Source of the DNA: Actinomycetota bacterium
Lineage (GTDB): Bacteria > Actinomycetota > CADDZG01 > JAHWKV01
Assembly: GCA_030447305.1 (NCBI GenBank)
Contig: JAUJPC010000006.1
Coordinates: 62,001 to 126,000 of the forward strand
DNA length: 64,000 nt
Reading direction: 5' to 3'
The notes beneath the pieces were generated by a model. That model had not been told where the DNA came from, searched no databases, and saw nothing but the letters and a program-made list of their open reading frames with translations. Of the stretch, positions 34,962 to 43,373 are shown one piece after another (the stretch's first letter is position 1; the number at the start of each line of letters is the position of its first letter). A program made the position numbers and the translations under genes.

Positions 34962-36097
34962 GTAGGGTTCAAGAATTCAGCCGTCATGCTGCGACGTCCT
35001 CGAGGGAGTACTCGTGGAGCAATCCGCCGAGACGATGCCGGCGCCCGGACAGTTTCGTATCGATTTGTGAACGGTCGTCGGGACGCTCCCGGGTTAGGGC
35101 CGCCGAAGGCCGAGGCTCCGGTGCGGCCGCTGATGGTTGTAATGGTCGATGAACTCCTAAAGCACGCGCACCAGGTGTCGGCGTTCCCAGATCAGGATCC
35201 AGTCCAAGCACTCATTCCTAACCGTCCTGATCCATCGCTGCGTAGGCGTTGGCGTTGGGAGCTTTGGAACGGGGTCCGGATGACTTTGGTTCTCACCGCG
35301 GAAAAGACTTCATCGAAAAGGCGAGAGAACTTCTTGTCGCGGTAATGAATCAGGTACCGAAACCGGAGATTGTCCTCTCCGGCGGCCATCGAGAACTCCC
35401 GAGCTTGCTAGGCAATCCAAGCGCCGTTGGGGCGATCGGTGACGCCGCCGAGGAGGACTCGCCGGGAAGCGAGTTGGATGAAGAACAACACGTACAGCGG
35501 CTTTAGCCGCAGCCTCTCCACCGTAAAGAAGTCGCAGGCTACGATCCCTGAGGCCTGCGCTTCGAGGAATTGGCGCCAGCTCAATGATGCGCTACGTGAG
35601 CCGGGCCGAGACCATGCCGATGAGAATGGTGCGGATGCTGGTGGCCGAAACTCGGTACCGAAGCTTGGCGAGCTCTCCTTGGATCCGGCGGTATCGCCAC
35701 CTCGGATTCTCTCGAGCCAGGAAAGGATGAGTTCGACGATTTCTTATCCAACGGGGGCGCCCGGCGTGACCCTGCGAACAGGTCCATTTCCTCGCCACGA
35801 TCCGCCGGTGACAACGCATGATGGTCTGTGGAGTGACGAGGTAGACGTGCCAAAGCCGGCGGGGGAGCAGGGAGCTCAGGGCGGAGAGCACCGGTCGGTC
35901 GGGCTGACAGAACTTCGGTCGTTTGACCTGTCGGCTGAGGATCGCAAGTTGGTGTCGCAGGATCGCTATCTCAACGTCCTTGGTCGTCTCATTTCGCAGA
36001 CGGCCGAGAAGGATTCGCAGAAGCGCGCATCATCATGTAAAGAAATGAAAGGGCCATGCTGGCGATTATCGCTGTCAACCCAATTTTTGAACCCTAC
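34962..36097. mobile_element. IS-alpha copy B, degraded
   Basis: Ends GTAGGGTTCAAGAA (34962-34975) and TTTTTGAACCCTAC (36084-36097) are the IS-alpha inverted repeats, giving about 1136 bp. The interior is collinear with copy A, but the minus-strand transposase is split over at least four frames (35211-34984, 35389-35192, 35853-35581, 35891-35592), with RERPDDRS, LIHYRDKKFS and RRIQGELAKL as landmarks. About 50 bp to the left, GGGGTGCACTAATCC resembles a lone IS-beta end, so nested insertion is possible. Confidence 0.8.
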
Positions 36098-36149
36098 GGG
36101 GCGCCGGGATTGCGGACATGTTCACCGAGGCCTTTCGGGAAGGTCGACT

Positions 36150-36430
36150 CACTTATCGCCCGGAGGGCTACAGGCTCACCGGCGGCCACGAGTCCCAGGG
36201 CCGGAGCATCACAAGGTTGGTCTCGTCTCCCGGCTCCAAGGTCTCCTCGGCAGTGGGCGGCTGAAGTTTTCCTCCGGGCTTAAGTTCCGGAGGAGCTTCA
36301 AGACGAGCTAATGCAATTCCGGGACAAAGGTGAAGTGGTCCCGCCATTCCACCTTCGAGGCCCGCTCGGGAGCCCACGACGACCTCGTGATCGCGCTTGG
36401 TCTCTCGGTCTGGCGGAGCCATACCCGATC
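36150..36430 (+). pseudogene. Phage terminase large subunit, C-terminal remnant
   Basis: Three frames in series read LLGSGRLKFSSGLK, then PEELQDELMQFRDK, then HSTFEARSGAHDDLVIALGL followed by SVW. This is the end of the RNase H-like nuclease domain of terminase large subunits, where A-H-D-D-L-V-x-A-L is diagnostic (catalytic Asp). Two frameshifts separate the pieces and everything upstream is cut by IS-alpha copy B. It is the only structural-phage sequence I recognise in the window. Confidence 0.6.
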
Positions 36431-36607
36431 CGATCCGAGGCTTCTCGTCGACGATCCCCGTCGCCGGGTCGAGTGGCGGGACGGGTTTGACGCGGGACCC
36501 TCTCCGAGGCAAGAGGGGTTTTAGCTCTAAATCGGCCGCTAGTCGCACGAATAGACTTAAGCTCGCGAAAGGTGGTATTGCCAGGAGCTAACAGTGTTCG
36601 GTATTGG

Positions 36608-37450
36608 ATGAACAGTACTTCCGCCGAGGACCACCCGTTCCGAAACCTCTTTAATTGGTTAAAGGACCGACTTTGGCAGATATCCATACTACTCGGGGGC
36701 CTGGGGATTGCCATAATCCCCTCTCCATTCGCACAGGAAGGAGACTGGAGGCGAGATTTGTCATGGGCAGTCTCCATAATCGCTCTGTGCCTCGGCACGT
36801 TTGGTTCTTGGAGAGCTGTCCCCAGGTTAGGAAGACTCAAAGCGCAACTTCTCGAATCGGAGAACCGCGCAGCGGAGTTGAATAGGGAACTACAACAGGA
36901 GAAGGCTGACTATATCGATGCCTTTCAAAGCAACTTGGCTGCGTTCGCTAGTCACACCTTGGGATTTACGGACCGTGATCGGATCAGCGTCTTCCGCCAC
37001 TATGACGCTCCGAAAGGCGGTGTATTTGTGAGGATCGGCCGGTTCTCGATGAATCACGAATACAACAAGCCAGGGAGAAGTGTTTACCCAGACGTCGGAG
37101 GCTGTCTCGGGCTAGCCTGGAAAGACGGGACATGCTTCATTCCCGCTCTCTCTGATCCCGAGACGGACCATCGGCAATGGGTGCAAGACATGCTGCGTTA
37201 TGGGATCCCAGAGCAGGTTTCTAGCACCCTGACGATGAAAAGTCGATCCTATTTCGGGATTGCAATTGCCGACCCAAAGGGCACCGCGCGCATAGCGGTA
37301 TTGCTTTACGAAAGCATCGATCCGAATCGTTTTGATCCGGAGGCCCTGACGCACTATAGCGAGTTCCAGGGCAAGACCATCGCTCAATTCATTGAATCGA
37401 AGAAGTTGGAAGAGCCGAACCCCATCGAGATAGCTAAGGAGGGATGGTAA
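36608..37450 (+). CDS. Membrane-anchored protein with coiled coil and GAF-like domain, partner of Panacea protein
   Basis: A 280-aa protein. Two N-terminal membrane helices (LWQISILLGGLGIAIIP and LSWAVSIIALCLGTFGSW) form a hairpin. A coiled coil follows (RLKAQLLESENRAAELNREL), then a cytosolic GAF-like alpha/beta domain (RISVFRHY, FVRIGRFS, YFGIAIADP, RIAVLLYES), similar to GAF/PAS-type sensor folds. An ATG at 36608 is preferred to the earlier GTG at 36572. Its TAA stop at 37450 is followed directly by the ATG of the Panacea gene with no spacing, so the two are surely co-translated. Sensor-like input at the membrane is inferred. Confidence 0.65.
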   Translation: MNSTSAEDHPFRNLFNWLKDRLWQISILLGGLGIAIIPSPFAQEGDWRRDLSWAVSIIALCLGTFGSWRAVPRLGRLKAQLLESENRAAELNRELQQEKADYIDAFQSNLAAFASHTLGFTDRDRISVFRHYDAPKGGVFVRIGRFSMNHEYNKPGRSVYPDVGGCLGLAWKDGTCFIPALSDPETDHRQWVQDMLRYGIPEQVSSTLTMKSRSYFGIAIADPKGTARIAVLLYESIDPNRFDPEALTHYSEFQGKTIAQFIESKKLEEPNPIEIAKEGW

Positions 37451-37936
37451 ATGGCTTCTCTTCGCGATGTCATGGTTTACCTTGCGTTGCATTACCCACA
37501 CCCCCATGAGCTTTCAAACGGCAGGCTTACCAAGATGGTCTACTTGGGAGACTGGAAGTCGGCAGTTCAACGAGGCTCTCAACTAACCCCCGTGCACTGG
37601 TACTTCGACCACTTCGGCCCCTATGTCCACGACATCATTGAGACCGCCAACGCGGATCCAGTTTTCGAGGTCTCGCCAACACTGAACGCCTACGGCGACA
37701 CAAAGAGGCTAATTAGCGTGCGGCCAGATGCACGCCACGAAGCGCTCACTAAAGAAGATGAGGACATTCTGGACTTCGTCATTTCAAACACTTCGGCGAG
37801 GTATTGGAAAGAGTTCATTCAGCTTGTGTACTCCACCTACCCGATCATGTCGCAGCCCAAATACTCCTGGTTGGACCTTGGCACTTTGGCGAGTCGGTAT
37901 CGGGAGGAGCGAGAGACCTACCTCTCTTCGACCTGA
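37451..37936 (+). CDS. Panacea-domain (DUF4065) protein, putative antitoxin
   Basis: A 161-aa protein matching the Panacea/DUF4065 (SocA/GepA-like) fold: DVMVYLALHYPHP, LTKMVYLGDWKSAVQRG, then HWYFDHFGPYVHDI, and a winged-helix-like C-terminus (LTKEDEDILDFVI). Panacea domains are known antitoxin domains that neutralise many unrelated toxins. Here the gene starts at the base following the stop of a membrane/GAF-like gene. The usual order and coupling of a toxin-antitoxin pair is therefore met, with an unusual candidate toxin. Confidence 0.75.
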   Translation: MASLRDVMVYLALHYPHPHELSNGRLTKMVYLGDWKSAVQRGSQLTPVHWYFDHFGPYVHDIIETANADPVFEVSPTLNAYGDTKRLISVRPDARHEALTKEDEDILDFVISNTSARYWKEFIQLVYSTYPIMSQPKYSWLDLGTLASRYREERETYLSST

Positions 37937-38598
37937 GCGCCGTCCTTGCCTATTGATTCAGGTAGACGGACAATAAGCAGGCGCCGGGGACACTGAGATC
38001 CGGTTAGCACGCTGAGTTCAGGGTCGGATTCCTTAGAGTAGGTGTCCGGCCCTTCTCATTAGTTGTGGCGCAACGATCCTAGCTTCAAGACGCCGTCCGG
38101 CTGGGCTACTCCGACTCCGTGCTCTGTGGAAGCTTAAGGCGAGCCCGGACCTGGAAGCGGCCAATGCGGAGCGAATCCCGCGGGCTATGGCGGTGGAGCC
38201 TCGACCACAGTCCCGTTACGAGCGCTCGCGCCGAGCCTGGCGATAAGCAGCCGGTCCCGCGGCCACGCGACGGCAACGGATCGGTACGACACCACCTGGT
38301 CCCAGGTCAACGTTCTCCAGGGTTTCGACGATCTCCCGGGACCCGGTCCATAGCACGACGCTCGTCGTCTAATTGCGGGCCGGAGCCCACAAGGAACGCC
38401 TATCGGCGTAGCCTCAAGAGCCCAATCGCCCCATTGCCACTTCGTCACGGTCTCGCGCCGGTCCAGTTCCTGGCGGCTTTTGTCCTGGCGTCGAGAGGAT
38501 AACCTCCGCTTTCCCAGGCTGCTCGATCGGACCGGCCAATTAATGACGGTGACGAACTTGTGTGGCGGAGGGGCTCTTCTTCAGTGGTCACTTCATCG
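37937..38598. other. Long stretch without supportable gene
   Basis: About 660 bp. Open frames exist on both strands (38119-38502 plus, 38448-38185 minus) but their residue composition is Arg/Pro/Ser-rich with no motif, typical of GC-rich shadow frames. No tRNA, hairpin or repeat noticed. Confidence 0.4.
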
Positions 38599-39752
38599 CC
38601 TGTGGGGTGCCAAAACCCAGATTTCCCATGTTAGGCAGCCCTCTCGTACTCGTGAATCAGCCCGCCGAGGATGTCGCGGCGTTCGAGTCGAACCGCACCT
38701 CGACGCTCCGCTGGGTCGCCACGTGACTCGGCGTCTTCAGGTCGAGTCCCCGATGAGGCCGCGCTCGGGCATAATGCTTAACGTAATCCCGTAAGACCCG
38801 TTCAAGGTGGCGACGGCTGCGGATCAGAATCCAGTCCAGGCATTCGCTTCGAACGGTCAGAACCCATCGCTCCGCGAACGCGTTCGCTTGAGGCGCCCGA
38901 TGCGGTGTTCGGATGATCTCCATGCCCTCACACTCGAATACCTCATCGAAGGAGCCGCAGAACTTGGAATCTCGGTCGTTGGATGAGAAATCGTGGAGGA
39001 GACGAACCGTTCTCCCGAGCGATGAACACGTTTTTTGCCTGTTGGGTCACCCACACTGAATCGGGGTGGGGGGTTACCCCGGTCAGGTGAATCTTGCGGG
39101 TAGAAAGCTCGATGAAGAACAAGACGTACAGGGTCTTCAAGACCGTCTCAACAGTGAAGAAGTCACGAGCGATGATCCCCTGCGCCTGCGCCCGCAAGAA
39201 CTCCGACCACCTGGGTCCCTCACGCCGTGGAGCCGGCTCCAGTCCGTGCGCCTTAAGAACCCGCCGAACGGTGCCGGTCCCCACCCGGATGCCGAGCTTG
39301 CGTAGCTCACCTTGAATTCTCAGGTATCCCCAACGCGGATTCTCCCGGGCTAAGGCGCAAGTGGACGTATCGCAAGACGGGCAACCCGGGCCGGCCGCCG
39401 ATTGGTTCTTCTGTCGTCGCAGCGATCCTCCGCTTTAATCAGTTCACGGTGCCAGCGCAGCAAGGTCTGCGGAGTCACGCAGAAGCTCGCCCAACGCTTT
39501 CTGGAAAGCAATCGGCTGGCCGCTGCCATAAACAATCGGTGCCAATGTCGCAACTCAGGACGAGCGACTGCCGGCGCATAACGCGCATCTGATGGCGAAG
39601 AACGACGATCTCCAGGTCCCTCGAGTCCTGATCGGAGCGAGGCAGGAGCCTAAGGAAGGCGCGCAATAACAGGTAGGCGATCGAGAGGAACATGGCCCGG
39701 ATGCTATTCACGCCACCCAGAGCCGGCAAATCCCAGTTTTGGCATCCCACGG
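38599..39752. mobile_element. IS-beta copy C with decayed transposase
   Basis: Ends CCTGTGGGGTGCCAAAAC (38599-38616) and its imperfect complement ending GGCATCCCACGGG (about 39752) bound roughly 1154 bp. The minus-strand integrase survives in pieces: the N-terminus LSIAYLLLRAFLRLLPRSDQ and EIVVLRHQMRVMRRQ (39710-39560), the first Asp in ARDFFTVETVLK (39180), and the Glu with NAFAERWVLTVRSECLDW (38880). RARPHRGLDLKTP lies near the end. At least three frame breaks make it inactive. It abuts an IS-alpha right-end remnant, indicating insertion into an older IS. Confidence 0.8.
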
Positions 39753-39764
39753 GATTCGCAAAAG

Positions 39765-39842
39765 CGCTCGCGTCATTAGATACAGAAATCAAAGGGCCAT
39801 GTCGGCGATCATCGGTCGCGATCGAGTTTTTGAACCCTACGC
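39765..39842. mobile_element. Solo right end of an IS-alpha copy
   Basis: TTAGATACAGAAATCAAAGG ... GGCGATCATCGG ... TTTTTGAACCCTACGCG is the terminal 70-80 bp of IS-alpha, collinear with 9970-10048 of copy A. The rest of that element is missing; IS-beta copy C lies directly on its left, so copy C probably inserted into it or replaced it. Confidence 0.75.
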
Positions 39843-39937
39843 GCCTGTATCTAGCAAGCAAAACTGGGAACGACTTGAGTAAAGTGGTATGGCCGAAGAA
39901 CTGGGCGACTTAAGAGTTAAGGAACAGAGGCTCGCTC

Positions 39938-40330
39938 ATGACGGTTCCCAACTTTGCCAAACGGTTGGCGGCGACGACCCTCCTCTTATCGGCATTGATT
40001 CTCTCGATATTAGATCCGGTTGTAGCAGCGTTTGCGGTGGCAGGCCTCTTCATCGGTCCTGGTATACGCAAATCACGAACTTCGATTCATAAATTGAGAG
40101 CCCGCCAACCTTGGCGGGTTAAAGGGATTATCACCGGCTCAGCCTTACTGTTATTGGTAGGCACCGCTCTTCTTATCTCCCGCACCCAGCGGGGAATCGA
40201 GAACAACTCGGGACCAACAGAGGAGCCATGGTACATAACCGTTGAATATATGGGGCGTCCTCACGGGGAACGATACACGGGCTCCATGGAGGATGCGTCA
40301 TGTGATGTTTGTATCTGCCGAAAACCTTGA
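39938..40330 (+). CDS. Two-helix membrane protein, possibly frameshifted with next frame
   Basis: A 130-aa frame with helices LLLSALILSILDPVVAAFAVAGLFI and IITGSALLLLVGTALLI and a basic loop between them. Its C-terminus (after EEPWYITVEYMG) overlaps the following frame by 89 bp. A single gene encoding an N-terminal hairpin plus a large soluble domain, split by one frameshift near 40250-40320, is a plausible reading. No family recognised. Confidence 0.45.
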   Translation: MTVPNFAKRLAATTLLLSALILSILDPVVAAFAVAGLFIGPGIRKSRTSIHKLRARQPWRVKGIITGSALLLLVGTALLISRTQRGIENNSGPTEEPWYITVEYMGRPHGERYTGSMEDASCDVCICRKP

Positions 40331-40949
40331 AACCATGCGAATGGCTTTGGTGGCGTCGCATAATGCAGATCCGAGTAGTGCAACGCCGGAACGAGTCTTG
40401 GCCGAATCCGTATCGGTAGGCGGATGGAAAGTGGAAAGAGTGGATGACGGTCTGCGGCTTAGGAGCGAGTCGGCTTGGGAGCCTACACAGGGAAACTGGC
40501 CACTAGTTAGACGTAATGAAGTCTATATTCCAACTTTGGAAATCGACTCAGATTCGTTGGGAAAGTTTCAGGAGTCCCCGCACTTAGTGTTAGAGCCGAA
40601 GGATGGCTCAGTCCTGACCGTAACTTCTCCTCGCTTTCATATCGTCGATACGACACCTCCTTCAGAACCTGTAACTCTGAGAGACGGGGAGATACGCAAG
40701 GTTTTACTTGATAAGAACCTTGAGGAAGGACTTGTCATCGAAATCTACACTGCACATCCGGTGCTACACAGCCCGCCTACCGCCGCGCTTGCAAACATTT
40801 CGATGTGGACGCCGTTGAAGTATCTGTTCAGCCTAGCGTTCTGGTGGGGGGACGACCAAATTAAGTCGAGAATAAAGAGGATTATTGCGGGCACATCTTC
40901 TAGAAAGCGCTCCGAGAAACAGCCGCTTAGTCGACGCCGCGGAAACTGA
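40242..40949 (+). CDS. Hypothetical protein, possible continuation of preceding membrane protein
   Basis: A 235-aa frame, mainly beta-rich (VLTVTSPRFHIVDTTPPSEP), with a late hydrophobic stretch (PLKYLFSLAFWWG) and a strongly basic tail (SRKRSEKQPLSRRR). The first 30 residues may not be translated if this is the second part of a frameshifted gene starting at 39938. No recognised family or catalytic motif. It is flanked on both sides by IS-beta copies. Confidence 0.45.
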   Translation: MNIWGVLTGNDTRAPWRMRHVMFVSAENLETMRMALVASHNADPSSATPERVLAESVSVGGWKVERVDDGLRLRSESAWEPTQGNWPLVRRNEVYIPTLEIDSDSLGKFQESPHLVLEPKDGSVLTVTSPRFHIVDTTPPSEPVTLRDGEIRKVLLDKNLEEGLVIEIYTAHPVLHSPPTAALANISMWTPLKYLFSLAFWWGDDQIKSRIKRIIAGTSSRKRSEKQPLSRRRGN

Positions 40950-41043
40950 CTGCAAGGATTCACAGAAAGGGTTCCAGAAGCATGATGTCCACGACGGGGT
41001 TCGGCGTCAATCACGGTGCGAATACCGTTGGTTCGAAAACTGG

Positions 41044-42195
41044 CCTGTGGGGTGCCAAACAGGGTGTGGGGGTGCCAAAACTTGATTTTTGCCGTTACGC
41101 CGCTCTTCGGTACTCGTGAATCAACCCCCCAATATGTCGTGCCGAACATCGGGACGGCTTGGTGAGGCGCCGTTGGAGTTAGAAGTGCATGAGGCGTTCG
41201 CAGTTCCAGCCCGCAGTGAGGCCTTTGCTGGTTGTAATCCTCGATGTAGCTACGAAGAACCCCCCTCCAGGTGGCGCCTACCCCGGATGAGAATCCAGTC
41301 AAGGCACTCCCTGCGAGCAGTGAGAGGGATCCAAGCGCTCCGCGAAAGCATTGGCTTTAGTCGCCTGTACCGGCGTTCTTATGATCCTGGTGCCTTGTGC
41401 TTCAAAGACATCGTTGAAGGCACGAGAGAACTTGGAATCCCCGATCGTGAATCAGAAGGCTCAATTGGGGCGAACCAACAGGCGCCGCGATCGCAGGTTT
41501 CTTGCTTGTTGTGATCCGAGCCGAATCGGGGCTGGCGCTGACGCCACCCAGATGGACTCGCCTGCTTGCGAGCTCGATGAAGACAAGGACCTACAACGTC
41601 TTCAGCCGAACAGTTTCAACCGTGAAGAAGTCGCAGGCCAAGATTCCGTTGGTCTGGGATCGAAGGAACTGAGACCAGCTCGGTCCGTTGCGACGAGGGC
41701 CGGCCCGATCCCATTCGCTCGAGAACCCTTCGGACGGTACCCAACCTTGACGTCGAGCTTCTACCGCTTACCCTGGATCCTGACGTAACCCCAGCGAGGA
41801 TTCTCCCGGCCACCGCACAATCAGTGCAACGGTCTCCTCGAGGATTGCCGGCCTTCCTTGCTTTCTGTTCCTTAATATCTCCACTTGCGCTTGACCAGCT
41901 GCCGATGCCAGCGGAGCACAGTGTGCGGGGGTGACCATGAACGACCCAGCGTTCCCTCGGCAGGATCGGGCTGAGCGCGGCGAGAAAAAGTCGGTCAGTT
42001 GGTCGCACATGGGGCCGACCGACCTGGCGGCGCAGGATATTCAACTGGTGACGCAAGACGATGATTTCGAGACCGTCGAGTTCTGATTGGGGTCGGCGAG
42101 GAGCCGAAGAAGCAAGTACAGGATCGATAGGAACATGGGCTGCGATGCTGATCGGAACCGATTGAACGGCAAAACCGACTTCTGGCACCCCTCAG
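41044..42195. mobile_element. IS-beta copy D with decayed transposase
   Basis: The left end carries the inverted repeat twice in tandem (CCTGTGGGGTGCCAAACAGG at 41044 and GTGTGGGGGTGCCAAAAC at 41064). The right end reads TTCTGGCACCCCTCAG (about 42180-42195). The integrase is in fragments on the minus strand: EIIVLRHQLNILRRQVGRPH and RPTDRLFLAALSPILPRERW (42150-41960), and YIEDYNQQRPHCGLEL near 41220. The N-terminal DNA closely matches the truncated copy at the window start, so both derive from the same IS. Confidence 0.8.
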
Positions 42196-42289
42196 GTTGA
42201 GTCGATCATGCGCAACTAGGGATACGGAATAGGTGCTGTTCTTGCCCATTTTCGGCGATTAGCCCGACCAGTGGTCAAGTCGGCCCGCG

Positions 42290-42600
42290 TCAACCTGGTC
42301 CGTATCTGGTCCGTCAGTCGCCGAAAAACGATGCGAACCAATACGAAATCATGAATAGCTCGAAATCCTGATTCGGGCGATTTCACGTACAGATTGGCCC
42401 TACAGCGGCTTAATGTACGTAAGATTTGACTTGAGGAGTCTGCGCCCGGTCGCTTTGACACGGAGGAGGTCTGGAGCGAAGAAAATCGCCATTTCTACGC
42501 ACATTTCCGCCTAATTGCTGCATCAAAAATCGCCTGAAAACTGGACTTGGTCCGTCTTGGTCCGTCAGGCAGTTCCTGGCCGATTTCGCTTCATTTCAGC
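42290..42600. repeat. tRNA-Val type cassette junction 2
   Basis: Same order as junction 1: TGGTCCGTATCTGGTCCGTC and CGCCGAAAAACGATGCGAAC (42298-42340), the core GGTCGCTTTGACACGGAGGA (42448-42467), GGTCTGGAGCGAAG, AAATCGCCATTTCTACGCAC, ATTTCCGCCTAATTGCTG, then TTGGTCCGTCTTGGTCCGTC (42548-42567). From the core rightward the two junctions are near identical for about 120 bp, then share CTGACCTCTTCTGT. The distance from core 1 to core 2 is 14.7 kb. Confidence 0.8.
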
Positions 42601-43128
42601 TCTGCCGTGAAGCGGAGCGGCATCGGCCTGACCTCTTCTGTGTCGCGGATTTGTTCGGATCCGATAGCTCGGTGTGGCCAGGCTCGTGATGAACGGCTGT
42701 GCTCAGCGTAGCGGGGGGCAGAGCGGGAAGCACTTTAACCCGAGCTTTCATTTAACCGGCAAGAGCGTCAGAGTCGACAGTCTTCGATCGAGGCTTGGAG
42801 AACCGACGCGTGGCTCGTCCGCCCTGACCGTCGATACGTCAGGCAGCGGCACAAGTGCTCCTCGAATGACCAAACACCGCTCTCACATGCGGGCCTGATG
42901 GGCTCGAAGGTCGCTTTGAACGTCCTTATGTCCCGCAATCCCCTTTCTCAGAGCAAAGATGCGCTCGGCATTGGCGGCGTCGGGTATGTCGACCTCATGC
43001 ATCTTCGGATTGGGCGAATTCATCGCCATCGATAAAGAGACTCCTCGGTCGCTGCCCCTTCTAATCGGCTAAACCAATCCAGCCGGCCCTCCGTCGCCGT
43101 CGGCGTGAGCTCATCCCGTGTCGGCATC
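42601..43128. other. Leader region of cassette 2, no gene seen
   Basis: About 530 bp between the junction and the tandem repeat. The frame 42674-42898 is Ser/Arg-rich with no motif. No other feature recognised. Confidence 0.35.
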
Positions 43129-43232
43129 GAGACCTTCCTCTCCCGTCGCTTATGGAGAGACCTTCCTCCCGTGGCTTATGGAGACCTTCCTCCCGTCTTT
43201 ATGGAGAAAACCTTCCTCTCCCGTACTTATGG
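43129..43232. repeat. Four-copy tandem repeat upstream of the giant-gene operon
   Basis: Four imperfect units of 24-28 bp with consensus GAGACCTTCCTCCCGT followed by CGCTTATGGA lie head to tail, starting near 43129, 43156, 43181 and 43205. They end about 140 bp before the ATG of the first large gene. Unit length is not a multiple of three throughout, and no gene covers them, so they are probably not protein repeats. They could be regulator-binding iterons or a replication-slippage array. Confidence 0.75.
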
Positions 43233-43373
43233 ACATTTGCAATCGGCTCTGAAATGCTGCCTGCTGCGGGGAGAAAATACTAGCGGGCTTGCCCCCGTCC
43301 TGAAGAGCCGACCGTCCGTCTCGGCTCAACATGATTGCTGGAGCTCGCGCACCGGCCGCTGCTGGAGTTGGAC

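Noticed and set aside
35427-36311. A 294-codon plus frame across IS-alpha copy B
   Set aside because: It is antisense to the transposase remnants for most of its length; only the last 20 residues belong to the terminase remnant.
43129-43232. CRISPR array
   Set aside because: The repeats are contiguous with no unique spacers and no cas genes are present; no CRISPR array was seen elsewhere in the window.
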